Origin: JAIBJP01 sp035601195
Lineage (GTDB): Bacteria > Actinomycetota > Thermoleophilia > Gaiellales > Gaiellaceae
NCBI GenBank assembly: GCA_035601195.1
Contig: DATNOU010000089.1
Span: 1-29,607, forward strand
Length of the DNA: 29,607 nt
Reading direction: 5' to 3'
Under the pieces are notes generated by a model, which searched no databases, was not told the DNA's origin, and saw nothing but the letters and a program-made list of their open reading frames with translations. The translations under genes and the position numbers were made by a program. Numbering within the stretch: position 1 is the stretch's first letter; the number at the start of each line of letters is the position of its first letter. This document shows, one piece after another, positions 1-7,028 of the stretch.

Positions 1-712
1 GCTCTGCCTCGACGGCATCGAGGCCGGCGGCGCGGCCCCCGAAGCGACGGGCGAGACGCTCGGCCCGCTCGACGGAACGATTCGCGACGAAGACGCTGTC
101 GACACCGCGCGAGATGAGATTGACGGTGGCCAGGTCGCTCATCTTCCCCGCCCCTAGGACGAGAATCCGCCGACCTTCGAGAGTCCCGAAGACCCGCTCG
201 GCAAGCTCGGCTGCAGCGGAGGAGATGGACGCAGGGTTCTCGCCGATCGCGGTCTCTGTGCGTACCCGCCGGCCGACCCGGAGCGCCTGGCGGAAGAGCC
301 GGTGCAGGACGGGTCCTGCGGTGTTGGCCTCGCGCGCGGCCTCGTAGGCTCCTCGCACCTGCCCGAGGATCTGCGCCTCCCCGGGAATCAGCGAATCGAG
401 GCCGGCGGCTACGCGGAAGACATGCAGGGCCGCGGCCTCGTCCGTGAGCGTGTAGAGGGCGGGGGCAATCTCGCTCTCCGCGAGGCCGGCCAGAGAGGTC
501 AGCTCTGCGAATGCACGGGCTTGCGCCGCCTCGTCGTCGCCGTGCGCGAGATAGAGCTCTGTGCGGTTGCACGTGGACAGGACCACCGCTTCGGCATCCG
601 CGCCCGCCAGCCGCTCCACCAGCTCTCGGTTCTCGGCTGCGCTGACGAAGAGCTGCTCGCGGAGCTCGACGGGCGCGCGATGGTGGGAGGTGCCGACGAG
701 GACGAGTCTCAT
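1..712 (-). CDS. hemA: Glutamyl-tRNA reductase, C-terminal part cut by window edge
   Basis: Reduces glutamyl-tRNA(Glu) to glutamate-1-semialdehyde with NADPH, the first committed step of C5-pathway tetrapyrrole (heme) synthesis in the cytoplasm. About 237 residues of a family that usually exceeds 400 are visible. The start is an ATG whose protein begins MRLVLVGTSHHRAPVELRE, the typical family N-terminus. The catalytic cysteine lies in STCNRTEL (about C48), the conserved histidine in LHVFRVAAGLDS (about H97), followed by GEAQILGQV. The NADPH-binding glycine motif GAGKM is near residue 187. The start lies 3 bases after the stop of the HemX/CcsA-like gene, so the two are very likely cotranscribed and coupled. 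That position matches the common hemX-hemA arrangement. The identification is firm; the 3' end lies outside the window. Confidence 0.96.
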   Translation of the reverse strand, partial: MRLVLVGTSHHRAPVELREQLFVSAAENRELVERLAGADAEAVVLSTCNRTELYLAHGDDEAAQARAFAELTSLAGLAESEIAPALYTLTDEAAALHVFRVAAGLDSLIPGEAQILGQVRGAYEAAREANTAGPVLHRLFRQALRVGRRVRTETAIGENPASISSAAAELAERVFGTLEGRRILVLGAGKMSDLATVNLISRGVDSVFVANRSVERAERLARRFGGRAAGLDAVEAE

Positions 713-715
713 TAC

Positions 716-1501
716 CTAGAAATGCGACACGGGGACGAGGGCTGCCACGACGAAGACGATGCCGGCCAGCGCTAGGTAGGCGGTTCGCCGCCCGCGCCAC
801 CCGGCCTCGTAGCGCAGGAACAAGAAGCCAATGTAGGCGACCCACACCGCGAGCGCGGCGGCCATCAGCACGTCGAAGCCGCCGCCTTCGAGCGCGAGAC
901 GGCCGACGCCGACGGCGAGCCCGAGGGTGAGGGCCGGCACCGCGATAGCCACGGTGCGTGCAGTCAGACGGTCGAGCGCCTCCTGCGAGGGAGCGCGCTG
1001 CCGCAGCACGTCCGGCGCGCGGCGCTTCAGTCGCCGTTCCTGCCAGAGATAGATGCCGGCGAGGCCGGCGGCGAGCGTGAAGCCTGCGAACGCGGCGAGC
1101 ACGAAGCCGACGTGGAAAGCGAGGAAGACGTCGCCGAGCTCGCTGCGACTGTGCGAGCCGGCGCCCCCGGCCGCCCATGCGACCACGAACAGGGCGACTG
1201 CGAGCGGCATGACGGCGAGACCGAGGAGCCGGAACGGCGAGCGGCAGCCCCAGACGAGGTACGTCCCCACCACGAGCCAGACGAAGAGGTTCAGCGAGCC
1301 GGCCCAGCTTCCCCAGGGGAAGCCTTCCGCCCGAGCGGCCTGGGCCGCCAGGAGCCCGGTCTGCGCGAGCCAGCCGAGCCTGACGCCCCAGATCGCGAAG
1401 CGGGCGAGCCTGCCGGGCCGAACCGAATCGCCGAGGTAGGCGACGGCTGCCTCCGCGTAGCCCGCCAGAGCTGGCCAGAAGAGGATGGCAGCGAGCTCCA
1501 C
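716..1501 (-). CDS. HemX/CcsA-family cytochrome c assembly membrane protein
   Basis: A 261-residue, almost entirely hydrophobic protein with about eight predicted membrane helices, matching the CcsA/HemX type (Cytochrom_C_asm family). Family members handle heme at the membrane during cytochrome c maturation (CcsA, CcmC, CcmF) or modulate glutamyl-tRNA reductase level (HemX). Conserved histidines appear in SHSRSELGD and FLAFHVGF, in the middle of the protein. The tryptophan-rich stretch PWGSWAGSLN occupies the place of the WWD signature but does not match it well, which favours HemX over a true heme ligase. The GTG start shares one base with the ccmD stop (TAGTG), and hemA follows 3 bases after the stop. 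Position between the ccm genes and hemA supports a role in heme supply. The exact biochemical role is unproven. Confidence 0.8.
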   Translation of the reverse strand: MELAAILFWPALAGYAEAAVAYLGDSVRPGRLARFAIWGVRLGWLAQTGLLAAQAARAEGFPWGSWAGSLNLFVWLVVGTYLVWGCRSPFRLLGLAVMPLAVALFVVAWAAGGAGSHSRSELGDVFLAFHVGFVLAAFAGFTLAAGLAGIYLWQERRLKRRAPDVLRQRAPSQEALDRLTARTVAIAVPALTLGLAVGVGRLALEGGGFDVLMAAALAVWVAYIGFLFLRYEAGWRGRRTAYLALAGIVFVVAALVPVSHF

Positions 1502-1668
1502 TATGCCGCCCGCTTCCGCTCGTCCTCGCGCCGGCGCGCGAGCTCGGCGAGCTCCCCCACCTCGCGCTCGAGGCGTCCGAGCTTGAACGCGTAGAGAACG
1601 ATGTAGAGCAGGACGACGGCGAGCACGACCAGGTACGCCGCGGTGACGTATTTCTCGGCGGTGCTCAC
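1501..1668 (-). CDS. ccmD: CcmD-like small heme-exporter subunit (55 aa)
   Basis: A short gene between ccmC and the HemX-like gene. The GTG start overlaps the ccmC stop in GTGA, and its TAG stop overlaps the next start in TAGTG. The product begins MSTAEKYVTAAYLVVLAVV, has one hydrophobic segment (about residues 10-28), and ends in a strongly charged tail rich in Glu and Arg (about residues 29-55, ending ERKRAA). Size, a single N-terminal membrane helix, a charged cytoplasmic tail and position directly after ccmC all match CcmD. In E. coli CcmD helps release heme-loaded CcmE from the CcmABC complex. CcmD proteins share little sequence, so the call rests on topology and context. No CcmE or CcmF is visible in the window. 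Confidence 0.72.
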   Translation of the reverse strand: MSTAEKYVTAAYLVVLAVVLLYIVLYAFKLGRLEREVGELAELARRREDERKRAA

Positions 1669-2357
1669 TGAAGGGCTTCCCGCAACTCGCGAAGGCGCGC
1701 GTCGAGCCGCTTCCCCGTGAGCTCGTTGACGTAGAGCGAGCCTGCGAGCGCGAGCATGCCGCCGAGGCAGACGAGGAAGGTCAGGAGCTGGCTCCCCGTC
1801 AGCCTGTTCTGGACGTCATGGGTGAAGACGACTGGGTGGACGAGGTCCTCGGCGAGACGAATGGCGAGGAAGCTGATCGGGATCAGGACCACGCCGAACA
1901 GCGTGTAGACGGCCGACATGTTCGCGCGCCGCGGTCCAGGCTCCACCGAGTAGCGCAGCATGAAGTACGCGGCGTAGAAGAGGAAGAGGACCAGGAAGAG
2001 CACGAGCTGCCGCGACCCCCAGACCCACCAGTGGCCCCAGGAGGTGCGTGCCCAGATCGACCCGGTCACCAGGGTCAGGATCCCGAAGATCACTCCCATG
2101 TGCACGGCCGTGTAGCTCTCCAGGTCATAGCGGCGCTCGCGCGTCCAAAGCAGGCGCAGGGCCTTCCACGCGGCCCACCCGAAGCAGGCGTAGGCGGTCA
2201 GGGCGATCGGGACGTGGACGTAGAAGATCCGCTGCCGGAAGCCTTCGACCGGCGCGTTCGGCACCCAGTAGAAGGCAAGGGACGTTCCCGCGAGCAGCAG
2301 ACACCCTGCGGCCGCGGCAAGAACGACGTGCTGGTTATTCCGTAACGACGTACTCAA
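1665..2357 (-). CDS. ccmC: Heme exporter/handling protein CcmC with a variant WWD motif
   Basis: A multi-pass membrane protein of the CcmC family, which loads heme onto the CcmE chaperone in system I cytochrome c maturation. The heme-ligand histidine context YVHVP is present in the first third of the protein, and a second conserved histidine lies in FTHDVQN. The tryptophan-rich signature is recognisable as WGHWWVWGSRQL, but the usual Asp of WGxxWxWD is Gly here. I place the start at a TTG (protein LSTSLRNNQ) inside the 3' end of ccmB, giving about 230 residues, normal for the family. A longer frame running back to 2450 has non-CcmC sequence and would overlap ccmB much more. The stop overlaps the ccmD start. 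Confidence 0.86.
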   Translation of the reverse strand: MSTSLRNNQHVVLAAAAGCLLLAGTSLAFYWVPNAPVEGFRQRIFYVHVPIALTAYACFGWAAWKALRLLWTRERRYDLESYTAVHMGVIFGILTLVTGSIWARTSWGHWWVWGSRQLVLFLVLFLFYAAYFMLRYSVEPGPRRANMSAVYTLFGVVLIPISFLAIRLAEDLVHPVVFTHDVQNRLTGSQLLTFLVCLGGMLALAGSLYVNELTGKRLDARLRELREALQ

Positions 2358-2973
2358 AGCTCGCCCAGGACAGGATCGCAAAAACGGCGTTGTACAGACC
2401 CAGGAACGCCAGATAGCGGCCTGGGTCATCCGTTGCCGACGCCCCGACACCGCCGACGACGATTGGTATCACGAGCGGAAGGAAGAGGACGGGCAGCAGA
2501 AGCTCTCTGGCGCGGCCGGCGGCGGCCATCGCCGCGAGGAGGGTGCCGACTGCGGCGAGCCCGAGGTCTGCGAGGGCGACGGCCGCGACGAGCTCCCACC
2601 CGACCGGCTGGAAGAAGAGTGCGTAGGCGGGGAGCGCTACCACCTCGGCCGCAACGAGGAAGGCCACGACTCCGATCACCTTCCCGAGCCAGATCGCGCT
2701 GCGGTCGCACGGAGCCAGCACCAGGCCGTCGAGGACGCGCTCTTCACGTTCGGCGACGAAGGCGCGGACGAGCCCCAGGAGCGCCGTGAAGAGCAGAGCA
2801 ACCCAGAGGAGCCCGGTCTCTGCGGTCGCCGACGCATCGGAGGGGAGTGCGAAGTGGAAAACGACGAGTGTCGAGACGACGAAGAGGAGCATGGCCGGAA
2901 CCGTGTCCCGCGAGCGAAGCTCGAGGAGGAGATCCTTCCGTGCCAGCGCGAAGACGTCGCCGAGATAGGTCAT
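2335..2973 (-). CDS. ccmB: Heme exporter ABC transporter membrane subunit CcmB
   Basis: A 212-residue membrane protein with six predicted helices, beginning MTYLGDVFALARKDLLLELR. The Glu/Arg-rich N-terminal stretch RKDLLLELRSRD and the loop FVAEREERVLDGL are typical of CcmB. It pairs with the CcmA ATPase to form the ABC module that drives release of holo-CcmE during cytochrome c maturation. The ATG start overlaps the ccmA stop in ATGA, and its 3' end overlaps the proposed ccmC start by 23 bases, so ccmA, ccmB and ccmC are translationally coupled. Length and composition are normal for the family. Confidence 0.9.
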   Translation of the reverse strand: MTYLGDVFALARKDLLLELRSRDTVPAMLLFVVSTLVVFHFALPSDASATAETGLLWVALLFTALLGLVRAFVAEREERVLDGLVLAPCDRSAIWLGKVIGVVAFLVAAEVVALPAYALFFQPVGWELVAAVALADLGLAAVGTLLAAMAAAGRARELLLPVLFLPLVIPIVVGGVGASATDDPGRYLAFLGLYNAVFAILSWASFEYVVTE

Positions 2974-3554
2974 GCGAGCGAGAGCGCAGCCGTTGCGAGG
3001 GACTCCACTCGCCGGGGCGCGTGAGTGGCGACCACGAACGTCCGGTCGCCCACCAGGCTGCCGAGCTCGTCGTCGAGCAGGTGCGCCCCCGCGTGGTCCA
3101 GTCCGGAATAGGGCTCGTCGAGAAGAAGGAGCCGCGGGTCGTGGAGAAGGGCGCGACAGAGTGCCAGCCGCTGGGCCGTTCCACGGGAGAGCGACCCGAC
3201 CCGCTCGCGCCGAGCCTCCCAGAGCCCGAAGCGCTCGAGCAGCATCCCGATGCGCTCGCGCCGCTCCGGCACGCGGTACAAGCGTCCGTAGAGGTCCAGA
3301 TTCTCGAGCGCGCTCAACTCGCGGTACAGGAGCGGTTCGTGCGCCAGGTAGCCGATCTCGCCCCGGTCTGCCTCGACCGCCAGCTCGCCGGCTGTAGGGG
3401 CGAGCAAGCCGGCACAAAGTGAGAGGAGCGTGGACTTGCCGGACCCGTTCGGCCCGGTGACGAGCAAAAAGCCTCCGCGCGGAACCTCGAACTCGATGTC
3501 TCGGAGCACCCTCTTCATGCCGAAGTCGCGTCCCAGCCCGCGTGCGGTGATCAC
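2970..3554 (-). CDS. ccmA: Heme exporter ABC transporter ATP-binding protein CcmA
   Basis: A 194-residue ABC ATPase. Walker A is GPNGSGKST (about residues 34-42), the signature is LSRGTAQRL, Walker B is LLLLDEP, and the switch histidine is in ATHAPR. The short length and the signature-loop variant are typical of CcmA, and ccmB follows directly with a 4-base overlap. The start is GTG (ITARGLGRDFG follows). It is the first gene of the ccm group, separated by 178 bases from the end of the upstream UbiA gene. That gap carries no recognisable gene and no convincing terminator or promoter, so whether ccm has its own promoter is open. Confidence 0.92.
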   Translation of the reverse strand: MITARGLGRDFGMKRVLRDIEFEVPRGGFLLVTGPNGSGKSTLLSLCAGLLAPTAGELAVEADRGEIGYLAHEPLLYRELSALENLDLYGRLYRVPERRERIGMLLERFGLWEARRERVGSLSRGTAQRLALCRALLHDPRLLLLDEPYSGLDHAGAHLLDDELGSLVGDRTFVVATHAPRRVESLATAALSLA

Positions 3555-3732
3555 AAGTGATCCGTCCCGTCGCGATGCCGGTGTCCTGACGCGCGAAAAG
3601 CGATACGCATCCGCGTTGAGTCACACAGGAGAGCCCGCGTCACTCTGGACGCGCACGCGCGTGGGCGACCGCGGACGCCGCCTGGCGACGCTTTGCAGCC
3701 GCTCAGGAGGCCGGTGTGCCTGGCGGGGCGGG

Positions 3733-4596
3733 TCACAAGAGGACGTCTCCGAGCACGAAGGCGAAGAAGGTAACGCTGATGACTCCGTTCATCGTGAAAA
3801 AGGCCATGTCCAGCCGCCGCCGGTCGCGCGGCGAGACAAGCGAATGTTCGTAGAGGAGCAAGCCGGCCACCGCGGCCACCCCGATCCAGTACAGGGCGCC
3901 GACCGGAAGACCGAGGCCCGCCGCCACCAGGCAGGCGACCGTCGCCGCGTGACACAGCCGTGCTCCGGCGAAGGACGCGCCGACCCCGAATCGCGCGGCC
4001 AGCGAGTGAAGTCCCTGGGCACGGTCGATGTCCAGGTCGAAGAGCGCGTAGAAGAGATCGAAGCCTGCCACCCAGAACGCGACGGCCCCGCCGAGCGCCC
4101 AGGCCTCCCAGGGAAGCTCGTTCGTGATCGCCGCCCACGCGCCGAGGGGAGCAAGCCCGTCGACCGCGCCGAGCCAGAAATGCGAGACCCAGCTCCAGCG
4201 CTTGAGATAGGGGTAGATGACAAACGCCGCGACCGGAATGGGCCACAGCCAGCGGACGATCGGCGCGAGCTGGTAGACGGCGGCGAGAAAGAGCGCGAGC
4301 GACGCGAGCGAGAAGACGAGGACCTGCCAGGGCCGCAACACGCCGCGGGGAAGCTCACGACCCGCGGTGCGCGGATTCCGGGCGTCGATGCCGGCATCGA
4401 TCAGGCGGTTCAGGGCCATGGCGAGGCTGCGCGCTCCAACCATCGCCACGGTGATCCAGAAGAGGTCGTGCGCCCGTGGAACCCCGTCCACGGCGAGAAA
4501 GGCGCCGATGTAGGCAAACGGAAGTGCGAAGACCGTGTGCTCGACCTTGACGAGGGAGGCGAAGAGCCGCGGGTAGCGGACGAGTGCCTCGGTCAT
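3733..4596 (-). CDS. UbiA-family aromatic prenyltransferase (probably menaquinone pathway)
   Basis: A 287-residue membrane prenyltransferase. The first Asp-rich motif is NRLIDAGIDARN (N63, D67, D71) and the second is DLFYALFDLDID (D180, Y183, D187, D191). These bind magnesium and the prenyl diphosphate. About eight to nine hydrophobic segments cover the rest. The family attaches a polyprenyl chain to an aromatic acid in the membrane. In an actinobacterium the likely product is menaquinone, and MqnP of the futalosine route or a MenA/4-hydroxybenzoate-type enzyme are candidates. No other quinone gene in the window decides this. The ATG start overlaps the mogA stop by four bases. Neighbouring ccm genes fit a respiratory-chain theme. 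Confidence 0.87.
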   Translation of the reverse strand: MTEALVRYPRLFASLVKVEHTVFALPFAYIGAFLAVDGVPRAHDLFWITVAMVGARSLAMALNRLIDAGIDARNPRTAGRELPRGVLRPWQVLVFSLASLALFLAAVYQLAPIVRWLWPIPVAAFVIYPYLKRWSWVSHFWLGAVDGLAPLGAWAAITNELPWEAWALGGAVAFWVAGFDLFYALFDLDIDRAQGLHSLAARFGVGASFAGARLCHAATVACLVAAGLGLPVGALYWIGVAAVAGLLLYEHSLVSPRDRRRLDMAFFTMNGVISVTFFAFVLGDVLL

Positions 4597-5072
4597 GTCT
4601 GCGAGTGTGTTGTTGCCTGGTCTGCCAACAGTTCCAGGGCGTGCGCCAGGGCTGGCCTCAGGAGCTCGTAGCCGTCACGACAGGCTCCTGGCGAGCCCGG
4701 CAGGTTCACGACGAGGGTCGAGCCGACCGTTCCGGCTACGCCACGGGAAAGAAGCCCGTGCGGCGTCTTCGCGAAGGAATCGGCGCGCAGAGCTTCTGCG
4801 ATCCCGGGAGCGTTCCGGTCGAGTACCTCCAGCGTCGCCTCCGGCGTCACGTCCCGGGGAGCGAGCCCGGTGCCGCCGGTCGTGAGGACGAGGGGCGCCC
4901 CGTGGGCGACCTCCTGGAGCGCCGCCGCTATCACGTGCCGGTCGTCTGGGATGATCCGCCGCTCCACCTCATAGCCGTCGTCAGCCAGCAACTCGGCGAG
5001 GAGATCGCCGCTGGCGTCCTCTCTCTCTCCGCGAGCAACACCGTCGGAGACGGTCAGGACGGCCGCTCTCAT
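4593..5072 (-). CDS. Molybdopterin adenylyltransferase-like protein (MogA/MoaB)
   Basis: A 159-residue MogA/MoaB-type protein that adenylylates molybdopterin before molybdenum insertion by MoeA. It begins MRAAVLTVSDGVARGER, the normal N-terminus. The nucleotide/pterin-binding motifs TTGGTGLAPRDVTPEAT and GTVGSTLVVNLPGSPGA are intact. It overlaps moaC by four bases upstream (ATGA) and the UbiA gene by four bases downstream. A partner moeA is present in the window but about 11 kb away in another operon (16124-17338). MogA and MoaB are hard to tell apart from sequence alone, so no symbol is given. Confidence 0.92.
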   Translation of the reverse strand: MRAAVLTVSDGVARGEREDASGDLLAELLADDGYEVERRIIPDDRHVIAAALQEVAHGAPLVLTTGGTGLAPRDVTPEATLEVLDRNAPGIAEALRADSFAKTPHGLLSRGVAGTVGSTLVVNLPGSPGACRDGYELLRPALAHALELLADQATTHSQT

Positions 5073-5518
5073 CCCTTCATCTTCTCGAGCAGGCGAATCT
5101 CCTCGACGATCATCCCGCCGTCGACCGCCTTCGCCATGTCGTAAACGGTCAACGCTGCGACGGCAGCAGCCGTGAGCGCTTCCATCTCGACACCGGTCTG
5201 CGCGGTCGTCTCCACAGTGGCCACGATCTCGACGCCCTCCGGGCCAACCTGTGGCGTGACCTCGACGTGCGACAGAGGTAGGGGATGGCAGAGCGGAATC
5301 AGATCAGCCGTCCGCTTGGCGGCCATGATGCCCGCCACCTGCGCGGTCGCGAGCGCATCCCCTTTGGGCAGCTCGCGAAGAGCCTGGGCCGTCTCGGCGC
5401 GCATGCGAACGAATGCGCGAGCGGAGGCGCGCCGGCGCTCGTGGGGCTTGGCGCCCACGTCGACCATGTGCACCCCGCCCGCCTCGTCGACGTGGGTAAG
5501 GGGGCCGTTTCCAGGCAT
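5069..5518 (-). CDS. moaC: Cyclic pyranopterin monophosphate synthase MoaC
   Basis: Converts 3',8-cyclo-7,8-dihydro-GTP (the MoaA product) to cyclic pyranopterin monophosphate in molybdenum cofactor synthesis. The start chosen is the ATG giving MPGNGPLTHVDEAGGVHMVD, which is the usual MoaC N-terminus and gives 149 residues. A longer frame back to 5569 would overlap otsA and has no family similarity. Motifs seen are HMVDVGAKP, AAKRTADLIPLCHPLPL and GVEMEALTAAAVAAL, then YDMAKAVD, which carries conserved active-site residues. The start lies one base after the otsA stop (TGAAATG) and the stop overlaps mogA by four bases, so it is embedded in one transcript. Confidence 0.95.
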   Translation of the reverse strand: MPGNGPLTHVDEAGGVHMVDVGAKPHERRRASARAFVRMRAETAQALRELPKGDALATAQVAGIMAAKRTADLIPLCHPLPLSHVEVTPQVGPEGVEIVATVETTAQTGVEMEALTAAAVAALTVYDMAKAVDGGMIVEEIRLLEKMKG

Positions 5519-5519
5519 T

Positions 5520-7004
5520 TCAGACGGAGAGTCTAGTACCGCTTCGGCTCGCGGCCGCCTCGAGGTCATCGAGCTGCGTCTCGATCCAGGCGGCGATGTC
5601 GTGCTCGCGAACCTGGCGCTTGATCGCCTCGAGCCTTACCCGCCGCTCGTCGAGCGGAAGCGTGAGGGCTTCGTGGAGGGCCTCGGCCTGGCCGGCGACG
5701 TCGAAGGGATTCACCGTGATCGCCCAGCGCCCCAGCTCCTCGTGGGCTCCAGTGTTCTCGGAGAGCACGAGCACTCCGTTGCGCTCGTTCACGAGCGGAG
5801 CCTCCTTCGCGACGAGATTCATCCCGTCGAAGATGGCGTTCACCAGCAGGACGTCGAACTGCTTGTACGCCGCGATCGCCTGCGGGAAGTCGTCGCCGAT
5901 CTGGAGATCGACCGGCAGCCACTCGTCCTGGCGGAAGCGGTCGTTGACAGCGCGCGCCGCTCGCTGGATCGCGCCGATGTACTCCGAGTACTCCGGAATG
6001 TCCTGGCGCGAGGGATCGAGGCAGACGAGCATCCCCACCCGGCCGTGCATCTCGGGGTGAGCCTCGAGATAGAGCTCGAAGGCGCGGAAGCCGCGCACGA
6101 TGTTCTTCGACGGGTCGGTCCGGTCGACGCGGACAATGAGCTTCTCGGGCCGGGCCTCCTGGATCTCCGCCTCGGCCGCCTGCACCGACTCGCTCGCTGC
6201 GAGCGCGGCGAACTCATCGGGATCGACTGAGATCGGGCGCGCCCGCACGAGCGTGATCCGCCCGTCCAGTCGCGCCTCGCCAGCTTCCATGTCCACGTCG
6301 GCTCCCGCGAGCTCCTCGCAGCTCCAAAGAAAATTGCGCGCCCAGCGTTCCGTGTGGAAGCTGACGACGTCGCTCGCGAGCAAGCCCTCGTGCACCGCGC
6401 GGCGGATCGGATCGGGAAGAGCACGCCAGTAGTCGGGCTGGGGCCACGGAATGTGGACGAAGTGGGCGATCGGCGCATCCGGGGCGCTGTCACGGATGAA
6501 TCCCGGGGTCAGGTAGTGGTGATAGTCGTGGAGGAAGACCGCGGCCCCGGGCTGGCGCTCGAGCTCGGAGACGACAACCTCCGCGAAGCGCCGGTTGACG
6601 GCCGTGTAGCCCTGCGTCCAGGCGTTGTGGATCCCTGCGTCGACGTCGGGAGCGTCCGCCAGCCCCCAGAGATAGTGCTGGACGAACCAGAGAACCGGGT
6701 TGGCGACCACGTTGTAATAGAGGTCGTAGGCCTGGGGATCGTGGGCGACGAGCCTCAGCCGGTACGCCGACCCGTCGGCCGCGGTCTGCGCGATCGCCTC
6801 GCCATCCGCTTCCTCCGCCACCTCATGGTCCTCTGCGCTCATCGCGCTCGCGATCCACGTGACGTCGTGACGGCTGATGAGGCTTCGGAGCGCGGTCACG
6901 AGCCCGCCGCCGCCGCGACGGAGCACGCGCTCGCCCTGCTCGTCAGAGGCAAACGTGACCGGCCCACGGTTGGAAACCACGATGAGCTTTTGCCTGCCGC
7001 GCAT
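5520..7004 (-). CDS. GT20 glycosyltransferase, trehalose-6-phosphate synthase (OtsA)-like
   Basis: A 494-residue GT20 protein. OtsA makes trehalose-6-phosphate from UDP-glucose (or another NDP-glucose) and glucose-6-phosphate. N-terminal VVSNRGPV (about 9-16) and the glycine loop GGGGLVTAL (31-39) are normal. The acceptor-site motif is HDYHHYLTPGFIR (about 159-171). The C-terminal donor motif DGMNLVAKE (393-401) is intact. The donor phosphate motif is unusual: instead of R-x-D-Y-x-K it reads RVDRTDPSKN (R292 to K300), a three-residue longer spacing. No OtsB-type phosphatase lies nearby. The TreT-like gene lies 24 bases upstream, so the two probably act together or in alternative routes. A TACCCT box lies six bases before the ATG. 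The GT20 fold is certain; the product is not. Confidence 0.85.
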   Translation of the reverse strand: MRGRQKLIVVSNRGPVTFASDEQGERVLRRGGGGLVTALRSLISRHDVTWIASAMSAEDHEVAEEADGEAIAQTAADGSAYRLRLVAHDPQAYDLYYNVVANPVLWFVQHYLWGLADAPDVDAGIHNAWTQGYTAVNRRFAEVVVSELERQPGAAVFLHDYHHYLTPGFIRDSAPDAPIAHFVHIPWPQPDYWRALPDPIRRAVHEGLLASDVVSFHTERWARNFLWSCEELAGADVDMEAGEARLDGRITLVRARPISVDPDEFAALAASESVQAAEAEIQEARPEKLIVRVDRTDPSKNIVRGFRAFELYLEAHPEMHGRVGMLVCLDPSRQDIPEYSEYIGAIQRAARAVNDRFRQDEWLPVDLQIGDDFPQAIAAYKQFDVLLVNAIFDGMNLVAKEAPLVNERNGVLVLSENTGAHEELGRWAITVNPFDVAGQAEALHEALTLPLDERRVRLEAIKRQVREHDIAAWIETQLDDLEAAASRSGTRLSV

Positions 7005-7010
7005 CCGCTG

Positions 7011-7016
7011 AGGGTA
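7011..7016 (-). promoter_or_regulatory. Possible -10 element of the OtsA-like gene
   Basis: TACCCT on the minus strand ends six bases before the ATG at 7004, with no Shine-Dalgarno sequence between. It fits the pattern of TANNNT boxes close to start codons seen at several genes here, as expected for leaderless transcripts. No clear -35 is visible. Confidence 0.3.
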
Positions 7017-7028
7017 CCCGCGGTGTCG

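Noticed and set aside
2335..3624. A 429-codon frame fusing sequence upstream to CcmB
   Set aside because: The first half is an alternate frame of ccmA. CcmB starts at 2973 with the ATGA overlap.
3555..3732. 178-base gap between the UbiA gene and ccmA checked for a small gene or riboswitch
   Set aside because: No frame with recognisable coding character, no clear hairpin-terminator and no aptamer-like structure was seen.
3430..4671. A 413-codon plus-strand frame opposite ccmA and the UbiA gene
   Set aside because: Antisense shadow of recognised genes with no family motifs.
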